A stretch of 16,466 nt of DNA from UKL13-2 sp038236905 (GTDB lineage: Bacteria; Pseudomonadota; Gammaproteobacteria; Burkholderiales; Usitatibacteraceae). Shown here piece after piece: positions 1 to 7,002 of the stretch (the stretch's first letter is position 1; every line of letters begins with the position of its first letter). The stretch spans positions 1 to 16,466 of the forward strand of contig JBBRZG010000087.1 of NCBI GenBank assembly GCA_038236905.1, in the 5' to 3' direction. A program made the position numbers and the translations under genes. Under the pieces are notes generated by a model, which did not search any database, was not told the DNA's origin, and was given only the letters and a program-made list of their open reading frames with translations.

Positions 1-97
1 ATAGACGCGCGTTTTGGCACGATTATGTGCTGAGATGCTCGCCAATGCTGGGGTTTCAATCTAAAGCAATCGCCTAGGTAAGTCAGGACACAAAAAA

Positions 98-307
98 CTA
101 TTTCACCCGCCTCTTACTAAAGTGCTCATCTATTTGGTCGCGAAAAAAACTTTGCATCGAAGCAGAGGTGGAAAATCGCCGCCACATTTCAGACGACACA
201 CTCGCGTATTCATAGGTTCCCGCGGATAGCTCAACCACGAGCGCACGTCGCTTATCGTCGTAACCGATCGCGCGGATGGATCCGCCATTAACTTTCTTCA
301 TTTCCAT
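98..307 (-). CDS. KTSC-domain small protein
   Basis: This 69-aa protein matches the KTSC domain pattern. It has an N-terminal V..GSIRAIGYD strand (residues 6-17), a strand like L.VELSAGTYEYASV (23-37), and a helix ending in A/S-x-x-x-x-FF-x-x-x-I (48-59). The usual Lys of the family's namesake Lys-Thr-Ser-Cys-like segment is not obvious, as that segment reads STSASMQSFF here. The domain is common in short bacterial and phage proteins and its molecular role is poorly known; it is sometimes fused to nucleic-acid enzymes. The gene lies 40 bp downstream of the PycTM-like gene on the same strand, so co-transcription is plausible. A GGGG run about 12 nt upstream may serve as ribosome binding site; Met3 is an alternative start. 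The family call is fairly firm, the function unknown. Confidence 0.8.
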   Translation of the reverse strand: MEMKKVNGGSIRAIGYDDKRRALVVELSAGTYEYASVSSEMWRRFSTSASMQSFFRDQIDEHFSKRRVK

Positions 308-347
308 TTCAGCATCTACCCCGGCACCACAGTATTTACAGTTCTCG

Positions 348-980
348 CTAGAGAATGATCGAAAATTCGATCACTAGAAACATGCTGACCTCGAGCAATA
401 ACCCCGCCCATGCGCGGCGATAGGAACGATACTTGTTGCCCGCAATCGTCGCCACCTGATGAATTTGGTGACACACATCATCCAGCACTTCATGCAAATC
501 TGCGTCGCGAAAATTGGCGGCATATTCTCCCGGCTGGGCGCGTTGTGCAATATCTTGAAAGTACACCAGATGCGGGATTTTCAGCGATCCATTTTCGGGT
601 TTACGACCGCGCGCCAGCAGCGTCATGAGCGCGAACAAAAAGAACGCAGCGCCACCAATCAAAAACAAAAAAAGCCATACTTTTTCGACCATCCCTTGCC
701 GAACAATTTTGTCCAAATTCGTCGAAACATAGGTCACCAGCAGCGCCGACATCACGATCAGCAGGTAAATTTTTTGGTCTGCTGCGCGAATCAAATCTTG
801 ATTCAAATTCAAAATACGCCACGCCTGATCCAGGCGCAGCGTGAGTTGTGGAAGCTCGTACCGAACGGATGCGCTTTCAACGACCGCTGCTGCGGCTGTC
901 ACTTGAGCCGCCCCCACCATCACATGTGGGGCGGCGGTGGGTTGGGGCTGACCAGCCGCAGTGGTACTGCTATCAGCCAT
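348..980 (-). CDS. PycTM/DUF5706-like membrane protein (Pycsar effector-type)
   Basis: The ATG at 980 gives 210 aa. Residues 1-40 are rich in Ala, Pro and Thr. The rest resembles the Pycsar effector transmembrane domain: a helix with AWRIL.LNQDLIRAADQK (53-70) running into TM1 (about 70-88), TM2 (about 101-123), then a cytoplasmic segment with LVYFQDIA (138-145), GEYAANF (151-157) and a Q-I-x-x-V-A-x-I-A-x-x-K-Y motif (172-184), and a terminal TM3 (about 191-210). In characterised Pycsar systems such effectors disturb the inner membrane when cCMP or cUMP is produced. The start overlaps the stop of the upstream aldo/keto reductase in ATGGCTGA, so translation is probably coupled; a GTG at 1001 is an alternative start. 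No PycC-type uridylate/cytidylate cyclase is in the window. Family resemblance is from memory of the pattern; a defence role is inference. Confidence 0.72.
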   Translation of the reverse strand: MADSSTTAAGQPQPTAAPHVMVGAAQVTAAAAVVESASVRYELPQLTLRLDQAWRILNLNQDLIRAADQKIYLLIVMSALLVTYVSTNLDKIVRQGMVEKVWLFLFLIGGAAFFLFALMTLLARGRKPENGSLKIPHLVYFQDIAQRAQPGEYAANFRDADLHEVLDDVCHQIHQVATIAGNKYRSYRRAWAGLLLEVSMFLVIEFSIIL

Positions 981-1956
981 GGTGGGCGCCGATGATCTCA
1001 CTTATTTTTTCCATTACAGGCGCATCAAGTTTTCCGGCAATTTCCAGTGCTTTCATGTTTTCTTCAAACTGGGACAACCGTGAGGCACCGGTAATCACGG
1101 TGCTGACGCGTGGATTTTTAAGGCACCAGGCAATCGCCAATTGGGCGGTCGTGCATCCCAAACTTTTCGCGACGTCGGTAAGCTTTAAGACGCGGGCGTT
1201 TTTATCCGCGTCCAGCAATTGATCTTGCATCCACGCCATATTTTTGAGCGAGCCGCGACTATCCGCCGGCACCCCTTTGGCGTATTTACCGGTGAGCAAT
1301 CCCGACGCAAGCGGGCTCCAAATCGTCAAGCCGAGGCCTATGTCTTCGTAAAGTCTGGCGTACTCGACTTCAACCCGCTTGCGGTGAAACAGGTTGTATT
1401 CAGGCTGCTCGACGACAGGCTTGTGCAAATGATGTTTATCGGCGATTTGCCAAGCCGCGGCGATCTCGGCGGCGCTCCATTCAGACGTGCCCCAGTACAG
1501 CGCCTTGCCACTCGCAATCATGTCGTGCATCGCATAAACCGTTTCTTCCAGCGGGGTATTAGCATCGGGGCGATGGCAATACACCAGATCGACGAAATCA
1601 AGATCCAGCCGTTTTAACGAGTGATCAATCGCCTGCATTAAATATTTTCTGTTGAGCGTATTTTTGGCGTTCACGCCGTCTGCAAACGTCGCCGGTAGTC
1701 CCCAGAAAAATTTGGTGGAGACCACATAGGTGAGCCGATCCCAGCCGAGTTTTTTGAGCGCGGCACCCATCACTTCTTCGGAGCGACCGGCCGCATAAAC
1801 TTCGGCGTTATCAAAAAAATTAATGCCGTGATCACGCGCGGCGCTCATCATTTCAATAGCGGCTTTTTCGTCAACCTGATTGCCATACGTGATCCACGAA
1901 CCCAGCGAAAGCGCTGAAACTTTTAACCCTGATTTTCCTAAACGGCGGTATTCCAT
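973..1956 (-). CDS. aldo/keto reductase, Kv-beta (AKR6)-like
   Basis: This 327-aa TIM-barrel NADPH-dependent oxidoreductase reduces aldehydes or ketones; the substrate is unknown. The catalytic tetrad is visible as D49 and Y54 (in FDNAEVYAAG), K82 (in STKFFWG) and H128 (in VYCHRPD). Local sequence resembles voltage-gated potassium channel beta subunits and bacterial relatives throughout: NTPLEETV, YWGTSEWSAAEI, WSPLASGLLTGKY, LAIAWCLKNP and a C-terminal VITGAS cofactor-binding segment. Kv-beta itself has Asn where H128 sits, so this copy looks catalytically competent. An AAAGGA ribosome binding site lies about 7 nt before the ATG. The stop overlaps the start of the membrane-protein gene by 8 bp. 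Length is normal for the family. The enzyme class is certain and the Kv-beta subclass likely. Confidence 0.93.
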   Translation of the reverse strand: MEYRRLGKSGLKVSALSLGSWITYGNQVDEKAAIEMMSAARDHGINFFDNAEVYAAGRSEEVMGAALKKLGWDRLTYVVSTKFFWGLPATFADGVNAKNTLNRKYLMQAIDHSLKRLDLDFVDLVYCHRPDANTPLEETVYAMHDMIASGKALYWGTSEWSAAEIAAAWQIADKHHLHKPVVEQPEYNLFHRKRVEVEYARLYEDIGLGLTIWSPLASGLLTGKYAKGVPADSRGSLKNMAWMQDQLLDADKNARVLKLTDVAKSLGCTTAQLAIAWCLKNPRVSTVITGASRLSQFEENMKALEIAGKLDAPVMEKISEIIGAHHG

Positions 1957-1993
1957 GTTTATCCTTTAATGGTCTGAACAACTTTTTTGCTAC

Positions 1994-2007
1994 TTTTATC
2001 AATAAAA
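1994..2007. promoter_or_regulatory. 14-bp AT-rich inverted repeat upstream of the reductase gene
   Basis: TTTTATCAATAAAA is a perfect 6-2-6 inverted repeat whose near edge is 37 bp before the ATG of the aldo/keto reductase gene. In the gene's direction it is followed by a run of six A. It is too AT-rich for a strong terminator, so an operator is the more natural reading. The spacer is 125 bp and no clear -35/-10 pair was found in it. Function is inferred from position only. Confidence 0.35.
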
Positions 2008-2081
2008 CAGGCTACTCATCCGCGGTCTTACAAACAATGGCAGCATCGATTTTCGCGTCTGTTGGCGCGCCGGTTGGCACG

Positions 2082-2318
2082 CTATTTGTCACGTTCTTCG
2101 TCGATATCCGCGTACGGGCTGACAGCCACCACGCGGGTTCGTTTCGGGCCGGATGCGAACTCTTCCAACTTGACCAGCACCGGGTACAACTCCTTGAGCT
2201 TTGCGCGGGCAGCGGCGTCCTGATCGAAGGTTAGCAACTCACCAGCGGCTCCTTTCACGTCGTGCCAAACATCGGCGCGGGATTCATCTTCCTGCACTTG
2301 CAACTTGAATTTCGGCAT
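2082..2318 (-). CDS. conserved small hypothetical protein (78 aa)
   Basis: I do not recognise a named family. The 78-aa product is acidic at the end (DIDEERDK) and has a compact predicted order: strand (PKFKLQVQE, 2-10), turn with VWHDVKG (17-23), strand GELLTF (26-31), helix AAARAKLKELYPVLVKLEEF (35-54), then strand TRVVAVSP (61-68). It contains no Cys, signal peptide or membrane segment. The amphipathic helix and conserved-looking W-H-D-V and F motifs suggest a real gene rather than a random ORF. The ribosome binding site is weak (GAAAG before the ATG). It lies between the cyclic-di-GMP enzyme and the reductase, both on the same strand; the 125-bp gap to the reductase contains an inverted repeat, so the two may be transcribed separately. 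Confidence 0.65.
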   Translation of the reverse strand: MPKFKLQVQEDESRADVWHDVKGAAGELLTFDQDAAARAKLKELYPVLVKLEEFASGPKRTRVVAVSPYADIDEERDK

Positions 2319-2461
2319 TATTTTCTTTCAGAATGTGCGGAATTATTTTCCACGACGGGTTGAGATCGAGACCATTGTAGCGGGCGCAGGCTGAATGCGG
2401 GCTCAAGCCGCTTTCTGCAGGTTCATACAGGTGCGACCAACGCATGCTACGACAGCGCGGA

Positions 2462-4663
2462 TCAGCGAAAATTCGCCTGCAACACCGCCGGGCTGAGCGG
2501 ATGAGACAGCAAAAAGCCCTGCGCCTCGTCACAACCGCTTGCAAGCAGAAACTCAAGCTGCGCCGAATTCTCAATGCCCTCGGCCACCACCCGCAGCCCC
2601 AGGCTTTTAGCAAGGCCGATGATGCCGCGCGCAATGGCTGCGTCGTCCGGGTCGGTCGTGATGTCGCGCACGAAGGCTTGATCGATTTTAAGTTTGGCGA
2701 TATCAAAGCGTTTCAAGTAGGCCAGATTGGAATAGCCGGTGCCGAAATCATCGACCACCAAGCGAAATCCGGCGGTCGCCATTGCCCGTAACGTACTGCT
2801 GGCCGCATCCCCCTCACTCACCAGCGCGCTTTCGGTAATCTCGATTTCGAGATCCCGCGGGGTTAGCCCGTTGGTGAGGATGGCGCTCATCAATTCATCG
2901 ACCAGACGCCGCGATTTGAACTGCACGCCCGAGACGTTGATGGTGATCGGAAAATGATCAAGGCCCGCGGCACGCCAGCGTTTGAGCTGGGCGCATGCCT
3001 CGTGGGCAACCCATTCACCAATCTCGACAATCAGGCCGCTATCTTCAGCCACCGGAATAAATCGCGTTGGCGCAACGTCGCCGAACTCTTCACTCTTCCA
3101 GCGAATCAGCGCCTCCACACCGATCATCTTGCGAGCAGGAATGCGGAAAATAGGTTGGTACACCAGCGAAAATTCGCTTGCCGAAATGCCCGGCAGGTCG
3201 CCACGCGGCCCGATGCGCGTCAGCGCCCGGCGCAGCGCGTTTTCGATCAGTAATCGCTCGGTGACTTTCGCATTCATCTCCGGCTGAAAAAAGCTGAACT
3301 GGTTACGGCCCTCGCTCTTTGCGTGATACATCGCCAGATCTGCGTTCTTCACCAGTGTATTCAAATCTTCGCCATCCGCGGGCCAGGTAGAGAGCCCGAT
3401 CGAAGGCGTCACGGTAAGCTCATGCCCGCTGATGCGATGCGGCACACACAAGGTTGCGATCAGCGCGGTGGTGAGTTCGACGAGATGGGCGGGATCAGTA
3501 ACTCCTGTCAGCAACACTACAAATTCATCGCCACCATGACGCGAAACAGTGTCGGTCGCGCGGGTGGCGCGGACCAATCGTTTGGCGGTTTCGGCGAGGA
3601 TCAGATCGCCAATATGGTGGCCCAGCGAATCGTTGACGTTCTTGAAGCGGTCGAGGTCGATGAACATCAGCGCCATGCTTTCGCCTTGACGCTTGGCCTG
3701 CCGCAACGCGAAATCGAAACGAGCACTGAGTAGCATGCGGTTGGGCAATCCCGTCAAAAAGTCGTATTCGGCCAACTCGCGAATCTGCGCCTCTGCGAAT
3801 TTTTTCTCGGTAATATTGGTGCCGACACCGCGATAACCGTTGAATTTTCCGTCCGCCGTAAACACCGGCTCACCGGAAACACTGACCCACCAGATAGCGC
3901 CGTCTTCAAGTGAATATGCGTACTGAAAATCCCGGAACGACCGGTGCGCTTCGACAGTTTTTCGATGCTCATCCATCTGCTCGCGGCTGATGCCCAAATA
4001 GGGAATCTCCCAACGCGGCTTGCCAAATCGTGCGTTTGGATCAACGCCGGTTGAGCGCATCATGCCGCCCGAAATCCGTGAAAACAGAAAATTTTCGTCC
4101 TGCTCCCAATACCAGTCTGATGACATCGCCAGCAGACTTCGAAAACGCTCCTCACTCGCGGCCAACTCGCGTTCCGCGGTTTTGCGCTCGGTAATATCAA
4201 GGCGGAAGCCAATTACACCCCCATCGGCCGTTTTTCGATCCGACACTAGCAACCATTTGCCACCTTCCAGCAAAACCTCAAAATCGTTTGTGTCTGGATT
4301 GCTGTGTTTCTGCAAACGGGCGCTGCAGTACTCATCCTCGGTCAGGCCAGACTGCTGCACAAAGCCACGCCGGTAGTAGGTCCTGATGATAGTTTCGTAG
4401 TCAGCACCGATCACCAAAATGTCAGCAATACCCGCGTAGAGTTCGCGAAATTGTCGGTTGCAAAACACCAAGCGACTATCGGCAGCATAGAACACCACAC
4501 CTGCGGGCAGGGGCTCCAGCGCGCGAATGATTTGTTCAGCATCCCGAGCCAAGGCAATACTGTTTTCAGCCCGTTTGCTGATCGCTCCAAGCCGCTCAAA
4601 TTCATCCGACGTGCCGGCGGGGAGCGCCAAATTCGGCGTGGAATTTAGGTCAGCAGTGGGCAT
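2462..4663 (-). CDS. PAS-PAS-GGDEF-EAL cyclic-di-GMP signalling protein
   Basis: This is a dual-domain enzyme predicted both to make (diguanylate cyclase) and to degrade (phosphodiesterase) cyclic-di-GMP. Numbered from the TTG at 4678 (738 aa), the order is PAS1 (about 48-165, ending DITERK), PAS2 (about 176-297, ending NITEKK), GGDEF (about 298-465) and EAL (about 503-735). The GGDEF signature is intact (382-386), and an RATD inhibitory I-site (373-376) lies exactly five residues before it. The EAL domain keeps EALIRW (522-527), the N of INVSG, EITES, DDFGTGYS (643-650), KID and AEGIE. No transmembrane segment is visible, so it should be cytosolic, sensing through its PAS domains. I chose the ATG at 4663 (733 aa); the TTG at 4678 is possible, and neither has a good ribosome binding site. 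The spacer to the next gene upstream is 136 bp. Confidence 0.95.
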   Translation of the reverse strand: MPTADLNSTPNLALPAGTSDEFERLGAISKRAENSIALARDAEQIIRALEPLPAGVVFYAADSRLVFCNRQFRELYAGIADILVIGADYETIIRTYYRRGFVQQSGLTEDEYCSARLQKHSNPDTNDFEVLLEGGKWLLVSDRKTADGGVIGFRLDITERKTAERELAASEERFRSLLAMSSDWYWEQDENFLFSRISGGMMRSTGVDPNARFGKPRWEIPYLGISREQMDEHRKTVEAHRSFRDFQYAYSLEDGAIWWVSVSGEPVFTADGKFNGYRGVGTNITEKKFAEAQIRELAEYDFLTGLPNRMLLSARFDFALRQAKRQGESMALMFIDLDRFKNVNDSLGHHIGDLILAETAKRLVRATRATDTVSRHGGDEFVVLLTGVTDPAHLVELTTALIATLCVPHRISGHELTVTPSIGLSTWPADGEDLNTLVKNADLAMYHAKSEGRNQFSFFQPEMNAKVTERLLIENALRRALTRIGPRGDLPGISASEFSLVYQPIFRIPARKMIGVEALIRWKSEEFGDVAPTRFIPVAEDSGLIVEIGEWVAHEACAQLKRWRAAGLDHFPITINVSGVQFKSRRLVDELMSAILTNGLTPRDLEIEITESALVSEGDAASSTLRAMATAGFRLVVDDFGTGYSNLAYLKRFDIAKLKIDQAFVRDITTDPDDAAIARGIIGLAKSLGLRVVAEGIENSAQLEFLLASGCDEAQGFLLSHPLSPAVLQANFR

Positions 4664-4799
4664 AAAAGCATGGGTCAACAGTGTTCATCGTGTTCAACGT
4701 TGGTTGCAATTTCTTTTGCCGCCGCCGAACGGCTTGGGGTGGTGGTTGCGTTGGCAGTCGCAATTGGACGTGAACCTGCATGCGATTGAATGTTTCATC

Positions 4800-5390
4800 T
4801 TAGGCGCTGACATCGGGATTGACCAGATTACGGTAGTGACTTACCTCTTCTTTAAGTGCAATCCACCAGACTTTGCCTTTGGCCGAATGCGACCCGCATG
4901 GCGTCGCAGTCGCGAAACCGGGATAGTCACGACCCAGATTATTCGGGTCTTCACGACGTGTGCGCGGTGGCGCCACCAAACCTTTTTCGTTGGACTCCAG
5001 CGGAAACAGCCAACAGCCCATGGGCTTGTAGTGCCATTTATGTTTACCTTGGGCAACCGCCAAGGTTTGCAACGAACACTTGCCATCCTTTTCAGTGAAT
5101 GAACAGCGCGTATTGGCGAAGTGGCTGGGTTTGGATTTGTAGTGATAAACCCGTGTTGAGGTCTTGCGACCGTGATGCTCGCCCCATACCGCGTCGCCAA
5201 TATATTTTTTAGGCAGGTGTGAAAAGTGTGCGGGAAATTTTGCAACCGCCTCGTGAATCAGCGCTTCTTCTTCCGGCAACAAAAATGCACCATCGCTGCA
5301 ACAAATGCCTTCGCAGACAGCCAGATCACAGTAGTGCAGTTTGGCCGGTAATTTGCGACGCTTTTTGGCTTTCGGTTCGACCACGGGCAT
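4800..5390 (-). CDS. cysteine-rich CC-motif protein, YkgJ/DUF3109-like
   Basis: The 196-aa soluble protein carries eight cysteines in a metal-site pattern: C21, C26 and the adjacent pair C30-C31 (C-x4-C-x3-CC), then C96, C105, C126 and C165. The segments CDLAVCEGICC and KPMGCWLFPL resemble the zinc/iron-chelating YkgJ superfamily and DUF3109, where a similar kP-x-x-C-R-L-x-P-L motif occurs. Residues 1-15 are very basic. The biochemical role is unknown; binding of an iron or zinc ion or cluster is inferred from the cysteines. It begins 10 bp after the stop of the dehydrogenase gene, with an AGGA ribosome binding site partly inside that stop region, so the two are very probably co-transcribed. 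It appears to be the last gene of the four-gene run. Confidence 0.75.
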   Translation of the reverse strand: MPVVEPKAKKRRKLPAKLHYCDLAVCEGICCSDGAFLLPEEEALIHEAVAKFPAHFSHLPKKYIGDAVWGEHHGRKTSTRVYHYKSKPSHFANTRCSFTEKDGKCSLQTLAVAQGKHKWHYKPMGCWLFPLESNEKGLVAPPRTRREDPNNLGRDYPGFATATPCGSHSAKGKVWWIALKEEVSHYRNLVNPDVSA

Positions 5391-5400
5391 TGACTAAATC

Positions 5401-6141
5401 CTATTGAGTTTGCAGCATGTCACGAATGTCAAAGGTACCACCATTGGTCAGGCGACCGCGCTGAATGAGCAAGACGACATCGCGTGCCACGTCGTGTGCA
5501 GCACGCAAAGTGCCGTCATTTTTCATCGTGCGGAAACGCTCCACATCTGGAAAATCATCTGCGTTCTTGTCGCGTATCTGGCCTTGCATCGGTGTATCAA
5601 TCACCCCCGGCGCAAGCGCGCAGACCGCAAGCGTGGGATCGGTTGCCGCCGACTCCAGCGCTGCCGCACGCGTCGCCATCTCGAGGCCCGCTTTGGCTGT
5701 GCAGTAGGCGGCCCAGCCAGCTATGGGACGTTTGGCAGCACCCGACGAAATATTTAAAATCAGCCGTTGCTTCGCGATGATGCGGGTCGCGCTAGCGAAT
5801 AGCCGCATCAAAATCATCGGTGCCAACAGGTTCACGTCAAGGTTTAATTTCAACGCGATAGCATCGATGGCATTAAACGTCCCGACGGGTTCGACGATTC
5901 CCGCGTTGTTAATCAACACGGCTTTATCAAATGTCTTGCCTGTGATCTGCGCCAAAAATTTGTCAAAGCTCAGTTCAAGCGTGAGCGGATCAGAAAGGTC
6001 AGTGAAAATTTTCGAATCTGTCCGATCCTGCGCCGGAAAACGCGACATTGAAAAAACCATATTTTCTGCATCGGCCAGCAGCACTTCGTACAATGCTGCG
6101 CCCAGTCCTTTGGTTGTGCCCGTTAGCAGATATAAATTCAT
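5401..6141 (-). CDS. short-chain dehydrogenase/reductase (SDR)
   Basis: This 246-aa classical SDR has a Rossmann nucleotide-binding motif TGTTKGLG (7-14), NNAG (78-81), a catalytic Ser in LNISSG (132 or 133), and the active-site pair Y146 and K150 in YCTAK. The PGVIDTPM segment after the catalytic region is typical of the family. The N-terminus (MNLYLLTGTTKGLG) and overall size recall YueD/sepiapterin-reductase-like enzymes, including (S)-benzoin-forming benzil reductases, but substrate cannot be read from sequence. It is cytosolic. It lies 34 bp downstream of the zinc-ribbon gene and 10 bp upstream of the cysteine-rich protein gene, in the middle of the apparent operon. The enzyme class is certain; the specific reaction is not. 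Confidence 0.93.
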   Translation of the reverse strand: MNLYLLTGTTKGLGAALYEVLLADAENMVFSMSRFPAQDRTDSKIFTDLSDPLTLELSFDKFLAQITGKTFDKAVLINNAGIVEPVGTFNAIDAIALKLNLDVNLLAPMILMRLFASATRIIAKQRLILNISSGAAKRPIAGWAAYCTAKAGLEMATRAAALESAATDPTLAVCALAPGVIDTPMQGQIRDKNADDFPDVERFRTMKNDGTLRAAHDVARDVVLLIQRGRLTNGGTFDIRDMLQTQ

Positions 6142-6175
6142 GCGCCGATCTCAAATTGCTGGTTAATGCTGCTCG

Positions 6176-6976
6176 CTAATCAAACAGCGCAACCAGTGCG
6201 CCAATACCGAGCCCAACTAAATCGCTGCCGACGGCGGCGCCTTCAAACAACACCCCACCAGCAACCAGCCAATCCAGCGAGCCAGCTGGAGATGTTGGCT
6301 GGCGATTCAATATGGAGGGGGTCTCGCGCATTCGCTGGAGGGCGGCATGGAGCTGCGCTTGTTGTAGCGCCTGGTCTGCAGTCAATGGTGCCTTTTGTCT
6401 GGCCTCCAGCGCAGTCAGCGCTTTCTCAACCGCCTCGTTATCGAGCACCGAAATGGCCGAGCCACAATGACTACAGGACGTATCGTGCGTCAGATCAATC
6501 GAGCCGCCGCAACTCGAACAACGCACTTGCCGGATCTTGATGGAAAGCGACTTTATCTCACCCGGGTTCAAGCTGCGAATAAAGTTCTTCTCGCGCAAAA
6601 ATTGCGTGAAACTGGTCGCGCGGCCATGACCTTGATCACAGCGGTGGTAGCTAAAACGGCCATTTTTCTGAATGTCGTTGGTGAGTTTTAGCCCGCTTGT
6701 GGAGGCTGGGCAGATCGGACATTTCAGTACGCTACTGACGGTATTGCGCACGCCGTCTGCGGCTTGGGATTGAGTTTCATGAATGCGTTTGAATAATGCA
6801 ATCACAGAGGTGGCCGATAACGCGGTGCTTTCAAGATGATCGAACCAGATTAAATGGCACGACCAGCAGGCATCAATAGTTAGCGCGGCACCGTGATGCG
6901 ATTCAAGCGCCAGCGCTTCCATCTTGCTGCGGCAGCTCGGGCAGCGATTGCCATTAGTCATGATTGTGTCCGGCAT
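6176..6976 (-). CDS. triple zinc-ribbon protein with hydrophobic C-terminal tail
   Basis: The 266-aa product shows three putative zinc sites. The first is C12-x2-C15...C37-x2-C40, resembling the TFIIB-type zf of small bacterial proteins. The second is C86-x2-C89 with C113 and H117. The third is C153-x2-C156...C168-x2-C171, a rubredoxin-like knuckle pair. A helical, Gln- and Ala-rich stretch (about 180-220) leads to a hydrophobic glycine-rich tail (about 235-266) that could insert into or associate with the membrane. I recognise the zinc-ribbon types but not the whole architecture. Ribosome binding is weak, and Met6 is an alternative start. The gene is 26 bp after the GlcG/HbpS-like gene and 34 bp before the dehydrogenase gene, so it fits the operon. 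A role in binding nucleic acid, protein or metal cannot be decided. Confidence 0.8.
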   Translation of the reverse strand: MPDTIMTNGNRCPSCRSKMEALALESHHGAALTIDACWSCHLIWFDHLESTALSATSVIALFKRIHETQSQAADGVRNTVSSVLKCPICPASTSGLKLTNDIQKNGRFSYHRCDQGHGRATSFTQFLREKNFIRSLNPGEIKSLSIKIRQVRCSSCGGSIDLTHDTSCSHCGSAISVLDNEAVEKALTALEARQKAPLTADQALQQAQLHAALQRMRETPSILNRQPTSPAGSLDWLVAGGVLFEGAAVGSDLVGLGIGALVALFD

Positions 6977-7002
6977 CTGTCAAACGTCTCCTGCTGCACC
7001 GC

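Noticed and set aside
3..77. Open plus-strand frame from the window edge to a TAG (RRAFWHDYVL...)
   Set aside because: It could be the C-terminus of a gene entering from the left, convergent with the KTSC gene, but 24 codons without a recognisable motif are not enough to call it.
459..995. 178-aa plus-strand ORF opposite the PycTM-like gene
   Set aside because: It is antisense to a frame with clear membrane helices and family motifs, is rich in His, Gln and Arg, and has no ribosome binding site.
2284..2706. 140-aa minus-strand ORF across the end of the GGDEF-EAL gene
   Set aside because: It is an Arg/Cys/Ser-rich shadow frame overlapping both the EAL end and the 78-aa gene start; the EAL frame has the conserved motifs.
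2462..4663. GGDEF-EAL protein as the cyclase partner (PycC) of the Pycsar-like effector
   Set aside because: Its GGDEF motif and I-site are those of a diguanylate cyclase, and it carries an EAL phosphodiesterase; PycC proteins are class III cyclases without these.
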